Part shown: positions 1 to 6,101 of the stretch, piece after piece
Numbering within the stretch: position 1 is the first letter of the stretch
How the letters are laid out: every line of letters starts with the position of its first letter
Assembly: GCA_013288575.1 (NCBI GenBank)
Contig: JABDBO010000053.1
Span: 1-6,362, forward strand
Source: Alphaproteobacteria bacterium
Lineage (GTDB): Bacteria; Pseudomonadota; Alphaproteobacteria; Rickettsiales; 21-14-0-20-44-7
Reading direction: 5' to 3'
Length of the DNA stretch: 6,362 nucleotides
Made by a program: the position numbers and the translations under genes
Notes under the pieces: generated by a model
Database searches by the model: none
What the model was told of the DNA's origin: nothing
What the model saw: the letters and a program-made list of their open reading frames with translations, nothing else

Positions 1-1066
1 GCAAATCTGAGCTGTAAGCATTGCTTAATGGCAGGTCAGTATGTTCATAATTATAGCGGTGGAGATATGTGTCGTCGCTCGCTGCCTCGCCATCAAAGCC
101 TACATCCCAAGTATCGGTAACGTTAAATTTACCATCGCCTTTAATATGCCCGCGCCAATCTTTGATGTCATTGTTCAAATTATCTTCCGAATTGATGTCA
201 TAAGGGCGGGTGTAGCTGCCAAAGAATTCATATTGTCCGTAAGGTGTTAAATGGCGGAATTGGCCAGCTAAAACCGGGCCTTCGCCGGTTGTTATCATCG
301 GCTCGATAGTTGCATCCATATCCTGCGAAATGTGCCAGTAATATGGAATTGTGGTTGTTGCACCTAGTACTTTATCAGTGCGGAACAGCGGCGTTAAGAA
401 ACCAGACTCAGGCGGAGAATTCGGCAAGCCATGTGAAAACCAAGGCGTATACATTACTGGCACGCCATAAGCTTCAAACGTAGCATCGTGATAGGTTACG
501 GATTGATCAACATTATCAAGCGTGGCTTTTTTGGCTTTTATCTGCCACTGCAGCGGTGCGGTTGGATCATCAGCGCAAAGCGGGCATGGTGAATAAACCA
601 TGTTGCGCATAACGACTTTATTACTATTGGTTTCACGCGCTGTTTGGGCGGCAATTAGCGAGCCATCGTTTAAACGAACGCGGAAATAGTTGGAAACTCC
701 GGTGGCAAAATCATCTTTTAGCACTGCTTTATCAGAAAAGACGGCATCATTATCGCCGTTTACGGTGACGACATTTCCGGTTGCGGTGATGACATCATGG
801 AGCTGGTCATAAGTAACATGATCGGCAAAAAGAACTGTATCGCCTTTTAAAATTTCTACCTTGCCGCTGGCAATTACGAGTTGGTTTTCGGTATCGTAAT
901 ACATGTTGTCAGATTCGAGGAAAACATCTTCTTTTTTGGCAACAGTGGGCGGTTTTACTGTGGTTTTTGCCATTGTGGGCATGTGGATGCTAATATCATC
1001 GGCGCGCGCGGCAATAACCACGGCGAATAGCATAATCAGCAGCGATATAAATAATTTTTTACGCAT
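1..1066 (-). CDS. lptD: LPS-assembly protein LptD (OstA/Imp), N-terminal part, cut by window edge
   Basis: This is the outer-membrane component that receives lipopolysaccharide from the periplasmic Lpt bridge and inserts it in the outer leaflet. Only the first 355 codons are here; the C-terminal barrel lies beyond position 1. Residues 1-22 form a signal peptide (MRKK, a hydrophobic stretch, then ARA before DD). Residues about 48-145 resemble the LptA/OstA beta-jellyroll fold, with repeats such as ASGKVEI and ATGNVVTV. The block YSPCPLC..DP...PLQWQIKA (158-178) and the GVPVMYTPWFSH..P..PPESGFLTP region (201-226) are typical of alphaproteobacterial LptD. Cys161 and Cys164 form a CxxC pair; I see no cysteine near the mature N-terminus like E. 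coli Cys31. The ATG at 1066-1064 is the only usable start, because TAA stands two codons upstream. It lies downstream of clpX on the same strand. Confidence 0.93.
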   Translation of the reverse strand, partial: MRKKLFISLLIMLFAVVIAARADDISIHMPTMAKTTVKPPTVAKKEDVFLESDNMYYDTENQLVIASGKVEILKGDTVLFADHVTYDQLHDVITATGNVVTVNGDNDAVFSDKAVLKDDFATGVSNYFRVRLNDGSLIAAQTARETNSNKVVMRNMVYSPCPLCADDPTAPLQWQIKAKKATLDNVDQSVTYHDATFEAYGVPVMYTPWFSHGLPNSPPESGFLTPLFRTDKVLGATTTIPYYWHISQDMDATIEPMITTGEGPVLAGQFRHLTPYGQYEFFGSYTRPYDINSEDNLNNDIKDWRGHIKGDGKFNVTDTWDVGFDGEAASDDTYLHRYNYEHTDLPLSNAYSSDL

Positions 1067-1071
1067 CCCTT
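1067..1071 (-). promoter_or_regulatory. Shine-Dalgarno-like AAGGG abutting the lptD start
   Basis: The minus strand reads AAGGG directly followed by the ATG of lptD, with no spacer. An in-frame TAA (1072-1070) rules out an upstream start, and there is no ATG, GTG or TTG in the next few codons. Either this element is too close to work well or initiation uses another signal. Confidence 0.35.
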
Positions 1072-1081
1072 AAGGCAATAA

Positions 1082-1129
1082 TTTAGCTTGGCTCATTTAT
1101 AAGCCACAAGTCATAAGCTACAAGCTAAA
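1082..1129. repeat. 9-base perfect inverted repeat between clpX and lptD
   Basis: TTTAGCTTG (1082-1090) is the exact reverse complement of CAAGCTAAA (1121-1129), with 30 bases between. In the minus-strand transcript it could fold into a stem just before the lptD start. The right arm overlaps the heptamer repeat. There is no run of U after it on the minus strand (only TTATT), so an intrinsic terminator is not well supported. Confidence 0.5.
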
Positions 1130-1135
1130 AGTCTT
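1101..1135. repeat. Imperfect heptamer tandem repeat, five units
   Basis: Five consecutive 7-base units on the plus strand share AAG at the start: AAGCCAC, AAGTCAT, AAGCTAC, AAGCTAA, AAGTCTT (consensus AAGYYAY for the first three). They fill much of the gap between clpX and lptD. No coding role is visible. They resemble, in general form only, short tandem heptamer repeats known from other bacterial intergenic regions. Confidence 0.6.
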
Positions 1136-1153
1136 GAAGGTTGCTGATCCAGC

Positions 1154-2434
1154 CTAGGCTTTTTTCGGGACGGATTTTTTCTTTTCTTTGGTTTTTGCTT
1201 CCGCGCCTTTGATGAGGATTGGCTGTTTTTTGCCTTCCACTACATCGCCATCGATGACCACTTCGGTGAGGTCATCCATTCCCGGAACGTCATACATAAG
1301 ATCAACCAAGATATTTTCCATGATTGAACGTAGGCCACGTGCACCGGTTTTACGGTCGATAGCTTTTTTCGAAATCGCTTTCAAAGCTTCATCAGTGAAA
1401 GTCAGTTCGACATTTTCATATTCGAACATTTTCTTATACTGTTTCGTCAAAGCGTTTTTCGGCTCAGTCAAAATGCGGATGAGTGTATCTTCGTCAAGGT
1501 CGTTCAAAGTTGCGATAACTGGCAAACGGCCAACAAACTCAGGAATCAAGCCGAATTTCAATAGATCTTCAGTTTCTAAACCAGCAAGAATTTCACCAGA
1601 GCGGCGAGTTTCTTCGCCTTTAACATCAGCGCCGAAGCCGATTGCCGTGCCTTTGCCGCGAGTGGAAATAATTTTTTCAATGCCTGAGAATGCGCCACCG
1701 CAAATGAAGAGGATGTTGCTGGTATCAACCTGCAAGAATTCCTGTTGCGGGTGCTTTCTGCCACCTTGTGGAGGAACTGAAGCAACCGTGCCTTCCATCA
1801 ATTTCAAGAGTGCTTGTTGCACGCCTTCGCCCGATACGTCGCGGGTGATGGATGGATTATCGCCCTTGCGGGAAATTTTATCAACTTCATCAAGATAAAC
1901 GATACCTTTCTGTGCGCGCTCAACGTTATAATCAGCGGCTTGGAGGAGGCGCAAAATGATATTTTCAACGTCTTCACCAACATAACCAGCTTCAGTCAAA
2001 GTGGTTGCATCAGCAACGGTGAACGGAACATCGAGGAAGCGGGCCAAAGTTTGCGCGAGCAAAGTTTTACCGCAACCAGATGGGCCGACTAAAAGAATGT
2101 TTGATTTTGCAATTTCAACTTCAGAGCCTTTTTCCATTAGAGCGAGGCGCTTGTAATGGTTGTGCACCGCAACTGAAAGAACGCGTTTTGCGCGAGATTG
2201 GCCGATGACATAATCATCGAGCACATCCATAATTTCTTTTGGTTTTGGAACGCCTTCGCCAGTTTTAATTGGGCTGGCTTTGGTTTCCTCGCGAATAATT
2301 TCAACGCATAGCTCAACGCACTCATCGCAGATGAATACGGTTGGGCCGGCGATGAGTTTTTTTACCTCATGCTGGCTTTTGCCGCAGAATGAGCAATAAA
2401 GTGTGTTTTCAGATTCTTTTTCGTTCTTTGACAT
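1154..2434 (-). CDS. clpX: ATP-dependent Clp protease ATP-binding subunit ClpX
   Basis: ClpX is a hexameric AAA+ unfoldase that recognises tagged or native substrates in the cytoplasm and threads them into ClpP. The 426 residues match the family length (424 in E. coli). In order: a C4 zinc-binding domain (Cys14, 17, 36, 39); Walker A GPSGCGKT (117-124); pore-1 loop GYVG (150-153); Walker B IVYLDE (178-183); RKH loop (226-228); the ClpP-docking IGF loop (265-267); arginine finger region PEFVGRLP with Arg303; and sensor-2 GARGLR with Arg366. All key residues are intact. The C-terminus is Lys-rich. It lies 48 bases after clpP on the same strand, so the two are probably co-transcribed. No good Shine-Dalgarno is visible before the ATG at 2434; the leader is purine-rich (AAGATAAGATA) at best. 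Confidence 0.98.
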   Translation of the reverse strand: MSKNEKESENTLYCSFCGKSQHEVKKLIAGPTVFICDECVELCVEIIREETKASPIKTGEGVPKPKEIMDVLDDYVIGQSRAKRVLSVAVHNHYKRLALMEKGSEVEIAKSNILLVGPSGCGKTLLAQTLARFLDVPFTVADATTLTEAGYVGEDVENIILRLLQAADYNVERAQKGIVYLDEVDKISRKGDNPSITRDVSGEGVQQALLKLMEGTVASVPPQGGRKHPQQEFLQVDTSNILFICGGAFSGIEKIISTRGKGTAIGFGADVKGEETRRSGEILAGLETEDLLKFGLIPEFVGRLPVIATLNDLDEDTLIRILTEPKNALTKQYKKMFEYENVELTFTDEALKAISKKAIDRKTGARGLRSIMENILVDLMYDVPGMDDLTEVVIDGDVVEGKKQPILIKGAEAKTKEKKKSVPKKA

Positions 2435-2440
2435 ATTGTT

Positions 2441-2470
2441 ACGCTAATATCTTATCTTATACGCGAATAT
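2441..2470. repeat. Direct repeat in the clpP-clpX gap, 20-base period
   Basis: ACGCTAATAT (2441-2450) and ACGCGAATAT (2461-2470) match at 9 of 10 positions and sit exactly 20 bases apart, about two helical turns. Between them are two copies of CTTAT. This fills the short gap before clpX and could be a binding site for a dimeric regulator or chance in AT-rich DNA. Confidence 0.35.
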
Positions 2471-2482
2471 ATTAATTAAGTG

Positions 2483-3133
2483 TTACGTCGATTTTTTTCC
2501 TGATTTTGCGCCAGGGCGTTGCGTTAATACCTCATCTATCAAGCCGAAATCCTTAGCTTTGTTAGCTGGCATGAAGTTATCACGCTCCATCGCTTTCTCA
2601 ACTATAGGCAGTTTTTGGCCGGTGTGTTTAACATAAAGCTCGTTAAGTCTATGACGTAAATCAAGAATTTCTTTAGCATGGATCTCGATATCAGTCGCTT
2701 GGCCGCGGAAACCGCCGCTTGGCTGGTGAATCATGATCCTAGCGTTAGGAAGTGCATATCTCATGCCAGGCTCGCCCGCTGTAAGTAGGAGAGATCCCAT
2801 CGAAGCTGCTTGGCCCATACAGAGAGTTGCAACTTTTGGCTTGATATATTGCATTGTGTCATAAATTGAGAGACCTGAAGTTACAACACCACCCGGAGAG
2901 TTGATGTACATGAATATATCTTTATCTGGGCTCTCAGATTCTAAAAACAAGAGCTGCGCAACAATTAATGTTGCCATGTGATCTTCAACTTCGCCGGTGA
3001 CGAAAATGATGCGCTCTTTTAAGAGGCGGGAATAAATATCATATGAGCGCTCACCGCGGTTGGTTTGCTCAACTACAATTGGCACTAATGAATTAGTGAA
3101 TTTATCCATCATTTCGTTTTTTATATTTGTCAT
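2483..3133 (-). CDS. clpP: ATP-dependent Clp protease proteolytic subunit ClpP
   Basis: ClpP is the serine peptidase that forms the double-heptamer chamber served by ClpX (and ClpA). The 216 residues contain the full catalytic triad: Ser111 in GQAASMGS, His136 in MIHQPSGG, and Asp185 in MERDNF, the same numbers as the E. coli precursor. The segment VPIVVEQTNRGERSYDIYSRLL (17-38) is the classic post-propeptide start of the mature chain. The SPGG turn (79-82) and the GFRGQATDI handle region are also present. The ATG at 3133 lies behind a purine-rich AAGAAGAAA stretch; ATG codons at 3112 and 3109 are alternatives and would only shorten the leader. The TAG that ends the old tig frame is two bases upstream of this ATG, which suggests former translational coupling. 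Confidence 0.98.
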   Translation of the reverse strand: MTNIKNEMMDKFTNSLVPIVVEQTNRGERSYDIYSRLLKERIIFVTGEVEDHMATLIVAQLLFLESESPDKDIFMYINSPGGVVTSGLSIYDTMQYIKPKVATLCMGQAASMGSLLLTAGEPGMRYALPNARIMIHQPSGGFRGQATDIEIHAKEILDLRHRLNELYVKHTGQKLPIVEKAMERDNFMPANKAKDFGLIDEVLTQRPGAKSGKKST

Positions 3134-3135
3134 AA

Positions 3136-3339
3136 CTATTTCTTCTTTTTAGTTGTGGGTTTTTTAGCCGGTTTATGGTCGTGATCGTGATCATGGTCGC
3201 AATCTGGCCCGTGAACATGTCCTTCATGGTCATGATCGTGGTTGCAGTCAGGCCCGTGAACATGTCCGTGATCGTGGTCGTGAGAATGCGAGTGTTTTTT
3301 CGCGGTTGATTTTTTGCCTGCTGTTGATGAACTTCCTGC
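3136..3339 (-). pseudogene. tig: Stranded His-rich C-terminal tail of trigger factor
   Basis: This stretch is in the same reading frame as tig and stays open from just after the tig TGA (3357-3355) to TAG (3138-3136), but has no ATG, GTG or TTG start of its own. It encodes a low-complexity linker (AGSSSTAGKKSTAKK), then alternating His and Asp/Ser/Gly (HSHSHDHDHGHVHGPDC, NHDHDHEGHVHGPDC, DHDHDHDHK), and a basic end (KPAKKPTTKKKK). Such tails bind nickel or zinc in SlyD; a metal role here is inference. It follows the inverted trigger-factor fragment, so it most likely was the C-terminus of a longer trigger factor. As the sequence stands it is not translated unless TGA is read through. A small overlapping minus-strand frame (3440-3102) looks like a shadow. 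Confidence 0.7.
3199..3267 (-). repeat. Two 24-base direct repeats encoding GHVHGPDC
   Basis: Positions 3199-3222 and 3244-3267 match at 22 of 24 bases, with a 45-base (15-codon) period. Each encodes GHVHGPDC in the tig frame. The two differing bases are in the Asp and Pro codons and leave the encoded residues unchanged, which fits selection on the protein before the frame was lost. Confidence 0.8.
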
Positions 3340-3341
3340 TC

Positions 3342-3395
3342 GGCAAAGTAAGCATCACCGAGAAAAAAGTTTCGCGTGATGAATTGTTGAAAGAT
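3342..3395 (+). other. tig: Inverted fragment of the trigger factor C-terminus
   Basis: Read on the plus strand, opposite to tig, these 18 codons give GKVSITEKKVSRDELLKD. This is the conserved end of trigger factor (E. coli: KAKVTEKETTFNELM; alphaproteobacterial forms resemble F-I/L-LGK...IT.K.VS.EELL). Codons just before it on the plus strand (LMNFLL, 3324-3341) may also belong, but on the minus strand the same bases read as the start of the native-looking Ser-rich linker, so the left breakpoint cannot be fixed closer than about 3325-3341. The right breakpoint is near 3395-3400, beside CGCG. About 10-14 residues usually found between EQIR and FLLGK are absent, which suggests a small deletion came with the inversion. 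Confidence 0.75.
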
Positions 3396-4593
3396 CGCGG
3401 ATTTGTTCAATCGCATTCGGATTTTTTTGGTAATATTCAATCACGCGCTGTTCCTGGCCAGGATACATTTGCGCTTTCTGCCATAGTGATTGGCGGATTT
3501 CATCGTTAGTGACATTGATGCTATTTTTCTTGCCCAGATCAGAAAGAATAATTCCCAAACGCACGCGGCGCTCAGCAAGTTTATTCGCTTCTTTTTCCAG
3601 ATCAGCATCTTTCGAATCTGGTGATTCAGCTTTCATCTGGCGGATGATAGAATCATGATCCAGCTTAATCATTCCTTCTGGAACATTAAATTTCACTTTG
3701 CTGTCAATTTCGTCAAATAGAGCTTTTTTCGCTTTAGTGAATGAAACTGCATCAAAATCAGAACGGATTTGTTTTTCAACTGCTTCTTCTAATTTTGCGT
3801 ATGATTCCATACCAAAGTTTTTAGCGAATTCATCATCAAGCTTTGGCTTTTTCTTCTCATGCAGCTCATGAATTTTGATAGTGAATTCAACATCAGCACC
3901 AGCTAAATCTTTGCTATGATATTCTTTAGGGAATTTGATCGGGAAAGTTTTTTCCTTGCCAATTTCCAAGCCAATCATTTGTTCTTCAAAACCAGGGATG
4001 AATTGGCCAGAGCCAAGTTCAAGCATAAAGCCTTCAGCCTTGCCGCCTTCAAACGGAACACCGCCTTTTTTGCCGAGGAAATCAAATTTCGCAGTATCAC
4101 CTTTCTGGGCTTTAGTGCGGCCAGTAACTGGCTCATGCGCCATATTTGCGCCGGAAATACGCTCCAAACCTTCTTCGATATCTTTTTTAGCAACGTCACT
4201 AACCGGTTTAGTGATTTTTAGTTTGCTATAATCATATTCAGGCACTTCAGGGAATATTTCGAATTCCATTGTATATTTGAAATCTTTGCCTTCTTCATAT
4301 TTCTCAGGTTTGATATTTGGCTCAAGGCAAGGGCGTAAGTTTTCTTTTTTGAAGAGATCTTCCGCAGATTCTTTGATTAAGTTATCAATAACCTGTGCGT
4401 TTACAGAATTGCCGTGGCGTTTTTCAATATAGCTCACCGGAACTTTGCCTGGGCGGAAACCTTGGATTTTTGCAGTTTTTGCATAATTTTCCAGCTCAAC
4501 CTTTTTGCGAGCGGCGAATTTGGCAGCCGAGACAATTACTTCATATTCTTTTTTTAGACCTTGGTCTTTCTTTAATTTAGTTTGCGTTTGCAT
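3355..4593 (-). CDS. tig: Trigger factor, C-terminally truncated by rearrangement
   Basis: Trigger factor is the ribosome-bound chaperone and prolyl isomerase that meets nascent chains near protein L23. The frame encodes 412 residues. The N-terminal ribosome-binding domain carries the signature GFRPGKVP (45-52). The FKBP-like isomerase domain spans about 155-250, with PFEGGKAEGFMLELGSGQF and IPGFEEQMIG (180-208). The helical C-terminal arm domain follows from about 255. Homology holds to NPNAIEQIR; the last 13 residues (DLSTIHHAKLFSR) are antisense to an inverted copy of the true tail, so they are not native. E. coli trigger factor has 432 residues. An AAGG Shine-Dalgarno (4605-4608) stands 11 bases before the ATG. 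The body of the gene looks intact, and loss of the final helix and tail may still leave function. Confidence 0.93.
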   Translation of the reverse strand: MQTQTKLKKDQGLKKEYEVIVSAAKFAARKKVELENYAKTAKIQGFRPGKVPVSYIEKRHGNSVNAQVIDNLIKESAEDLFKKENLRPCLEPNIKPEKYEEGKDFKYTMEFEIFPEVPEYDYSKLKITKPVSDVAKKDIEEGLERISGANMAHEPVTGRTKAQKGDTAKFDFLGKKGGVPFEGGKAEGFMLELGSGQFIPGFEEQMIGLEIGKEKTFPIKFPKEYHSKDLAGADVEFTIKIHELHEKKKPKLDDEFAKNFGMESYAKLEEAVEKQIRSDFDAVSFTKAKKALFDEIDSKVKFNVPEGMIKLDHDSIIRQMKAESPDSKDADLEKEANKLAERRVRLGIILSDLGKKNSINVTNDEIRQSLWQKAQMYPGQEQRVIEYYQKNPNAIEQIRDLSTIHHAKLFSR

Positions 4594-4689
4594 AGTTTTT
4601 GTTACCTTAGATATTATTTATGTAGGATGCCACCATCCCATATTCCAGCTTTTTGTAAATTAAAAGTTAAAAAATGGCGAATTTATCCA

Positions 4690-4717
4690 TTTTGTGTGAT
4701 TTTGTAGTTTTTATAAT
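4690..4717 (+). promoter_or_regulatory. Candidate sigma-70-type promoter for the 193-residue gene
   Basis: A perfect TATAAT (4712-4717) follows TTTTGT (4690-4695) after a 16-base spacer, about 55 bases upstream of the GTG start. The -35 is weak and the region is AT-rich, so chance occurrence is possible. Confidence 0.35.
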
Positions 4718-4764
4718 TGTATTGCGCGAGTTATTTACTAGAATGCTAACAAATTTAAATAAAC

Positions 4765-4769
4765 GAGGG
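4765..4769 (+). promoter_or_regulatory. Ribosome binding site supporting a GTG start
   Basis: GAGGG lies 4 bases before the GTG at 4774. It favours this start over the first in-frame ATG (codon 21, 4834). Confidence 0.6.
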
Positions 4770-4773
4770 TGGT

Positions 4774-5355
4774 GTGGCCGAAGGGTTATTAGCTAAATTA
4801 GAATTAAAAGAAGTAAATTCCTGGGTTGCTAGAATGAAGCAGTTTTGCAATCAGCAAGGTGAGCTTGAGATGGCTGGCGCTCTTGGGCCTTTGGATTTTA
4901 TTAGCTTGAGGCTTGGTGAATCAAGGCGTTCATTTGATAAAAACTTATTACTCCTAAAAGCTCAAATTGGGACATATGAATGTTATGCAAAAGGTGAACG
5001 GCCTGATTTCTCGGGACTTGGCAGTGGTACACGGCCTGTTTATACGGCTAATTTAGGTCAATCAAAAGCTAAGTGTCTTGTGCATATAGAACAGCTTAGA
5101 CATGCTCTTAATACAATGACTGCTTTAATAGAATTTGTGGCAGGAATTCCGGGCACTGAAGATGCGGCAGCAAAACAAACTGAACTTAAAGATAGTTATC
5201 AGATGGGAGCAAGGCATGAACGGCTATCTGAAGTGGAGCGAAGTTTTTCTGAAGCTGTAGAGCGGACTCCTATATTTATACTAGGTGAACATACTGATGC
5301 AGCTTTAAGACGGGAAGGTGGTGTTCGCCAGAGCAGGTTGGTAATATTTCATTAA
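4774..5355 (+). CDS. Uncharacterised 193-residue protein
   Basis: I do not recognise this protein. It starts at GTG behind a good GAGGG site and ends at TAA. It looks soluble: no signal peptide, and the only fairly hydrophobic stretch (ALNTMTALIEFVAGIPG, 111-127) is too short and polar to be a clear membrane span. Much of it reads as amphipathic helix (about 5-75 and 94-125), with a Gly/Pro-rich link (GERPDFSGLGSGTRPVY, 74-90) and a charged C-terminal third (AKQTELKDSYQMGARHERLSEVERSFSEAVER, 133-164). Cysteines at 25, 70 and 101 are not in a metal-binding pattern. It sits 64 bases upstream of the LOG-family gene on the same strand, so co-transcription is possible, but a functional link is not shown. 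A real gene is supported by the ribosome site, length and codon pattern. Confidence 0.75.
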   Translation: MAEGLLAKLELKEVNSWVARMKQFCNQQGELEMAGALGPLDFISLRLGESRRSFDKNLLLLKAQIGTYECYAKGERPDFSGLGSGTRPVYTANLGQSKAKCLVHIEQLRHALNTMTALIEFVAGIPGTEDAAAKQTELKDSYQMGARHERLSEVERSFSEAVERTPIFILGEHTDAALRREGGVRQSRLVIFH

Positions 5356-5419
5356 CCACTTGCATATAGAATAAGCTTGTGAGATAGAGAAGTTTTTACA
5401 CTTTAAGGACGAATAAAGA

Positions 5420-5968
5420 ATGAAAATTGAATCGGTTTGTATTTTTTGCGGCGCAAGTGACCGCGTTCCCAAACATTATATTGAAGAAGCTAAAAAAGTC
5501 GGCACGGCAATTGCCAACGCTGGCTTGAAAATGATTTATGGCGGTGGTGACTGCGGCCTGATGGGCGCATCAGCCAATGCGGCGCTGGCAGCCAAAGGTT
5601 ATGTTATCGGTGTATTCCCAACAATTTTGCAGGGAATTGAAGCTGAGCATGAAGGGCTTTCTGAACATTATATACTAGGCACAATGCATGCGCGCAAACA
5701 GCTGATGTTTGATAAATCTGACGCATTCATCATTTTACCTGGTGGTTTCGGCACCATGGATGAAACTTTCGAAGTTATCACCTGGCGCCAGCTGCACATG
5801 CACGAAAAACCTATTATTCTATACAACTATAACGGTTATTGGGATAAATGGGTGGAAATGACCAACCATTTCTTCGCCGAAAATTTTGCCGGTGAGAAGA
5901 CGAAATCAATGTATACCGTCGTTAATACGTTAGAAGAGGCGATGGCGATTCTGACGGGTAAGAAATAG
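5420..5968 (+). CDS. LOG family protein (cytokinin riboside 5'-monophosphate phosphoribohydrolase-like)
   Basis: Members of this family hydrolyse the N-glycosidic bond of nucleoside 5'-monophosphates, releasing a base and ribose 5-phosphate; in plants and some bacteria this activates cytokinins, while others act mainly on AMP. The 182 residues carry the Rossmann-like fold signatures: CIFCGAS (7-13), YGGGDCGLMG (40-49), the conserved MHARKQLM with Arg92, and the family motif PGGFGTMDE (107-115), whose Glu115 and Arg92 match the catalytic pair. Length fits the short LOG type, and the motifs are intact. An AAGGA site (5405-5409) lies 10 bases before the ATG. The substrate cannot be told from sequence alone, so the annotation should stay at family level; older databases often call such proteins lysine decarboxylase, which is not supported. 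Confidence 0.93.
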   Translation: MKIESVCIFCGASDRVPKHYIEEAKKVGTAIANAGLKMIYGGGDCGLMGASANAALAAKGYVIGVFPTILQGIEAEHEGLSEHYILGTMHARKQLMFDKSDAFIILPGGFGTMDETFEVITWRQLHMHEKPIILYNYNGYWDKWVEMTNHFFAENFAGEKTKSMYTVVNTLEEAMAILTGKK

Positions 5969-5985
5969 CTATTTTTGCAAGGCCC

Positions 5986-6000
5986 CGGCAGAAATTGCCG
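5986..6000 (+). terminator. Weak stem-loop after the LOG gene
   Basis: CGGCA (5986-5990) and TGCCG (5996-6000) can form a 5-pair stem with a GAAAT loop, 18 bases after the stop codon. No T run follows, so it is at best a weak terminator or a processing hairpin. Confidence 0.2.
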
Positions 6001-6055
6001 CATCGCAATAAATGCTGATAATAATTCACAAATCCTACCAAAATTCTAAAAAAAT

Positions 6056-6101
6056 TTAACCTACGTTAACCTATATATGGTCATATAGGGGTGAGGGTTA
6101 A
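6056..6101. promoter_or_regulatory. TTAACC cluster and dyad upstream of the PAS gene
   Basis: TTAACC occurs at 6056-6061 and 6066-6071, exactly 10 bases apart, and as GGTTAA at 6096-6101 on the other strand. Between them is a perfect 7-base inverted repeat, CCTATAT (6070-6076) and ATATAGG (6083-6089), with a 6-base centre. TTAACC resembles the half-site of the alphaproteobacterial cell-cycle regulator CtrA (TTAA-N7-TTAA), but the spacing here is 6, not 7, so that assignment is tentative. The cluster ends 30 bases before the start codon, where an operator would be expected. Confidence 0.4.

Larger units (their letters stand above)
4594..4773. promoter_or_regulatory. Divergent intergenic region upstream of tig and the 193-residue gene
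   Basis: This 180-base AT-rich region separates two divergent gene sets, so it should hold promoters for both. On the minus strand I see no convincing -35/-10 pair. A small hairpin (GGATG 4625-4629, CATCC 4634-4638, 4-base loop) lies in what would be the tig leader, about 15 bases before its Shine-Dalgarno. Its role is unknown. Confidence 0.4.

Noticed and set aside
41..250. Small plus-strand frame at the left edge
   Set aside because: It is antisense to the continuous lptD frame and has no ribosome site.
1151..1165. AGCCTAGGCT palindrome followed by T5 at the clpX stop, as a terminator
   Set aside because: The T run follows on the plus strand, where no gene ends, and lies within the clpX coding sequence. 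With a 10-base palindrome there is no room for a loop.
1188..1898. 236-residue plus-strand frame inside clpX
   Set aside because: It is antisense to a fully intact clpX, and its Ser/Pro/Arg-rich composition is typical of an antisense shadow.
3355..3357. TGA read as Trp or Sec, giving a longer trigger factor through to the His-rich tail
   Set aside because: All Trp codons I read in the other genes are TGG and none has an in-frame TGA. Read-through would also still give non-native residues across the inverted segment.
3300..3420. A reversible, recombinase-driven invertible switch turning the trigger-factor tail on and off
   Set aside because: No inverted repeats longer than a few bases (CGCG) flank the segment, partial matches such as GCGGTTGA and GCGATTGA would not restore the frame, the ancestral stretch after EQIR appears partly lost, and no recombinase gene is nearby.
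3102..3440. 112-residue minus-strand frame overlapping clpP and tig
   Set aside because: It is a shifted frame over the His-rich repeat, giving Thr/Met/Ile-rich low-complexity sequence. The tig frame gives the meaningful tail, so this is a shadow.
3916..4231. Plus-strand frames inside tig
   Set aside because: They are antisense to the well-conserved isomerase domain and show no family features.
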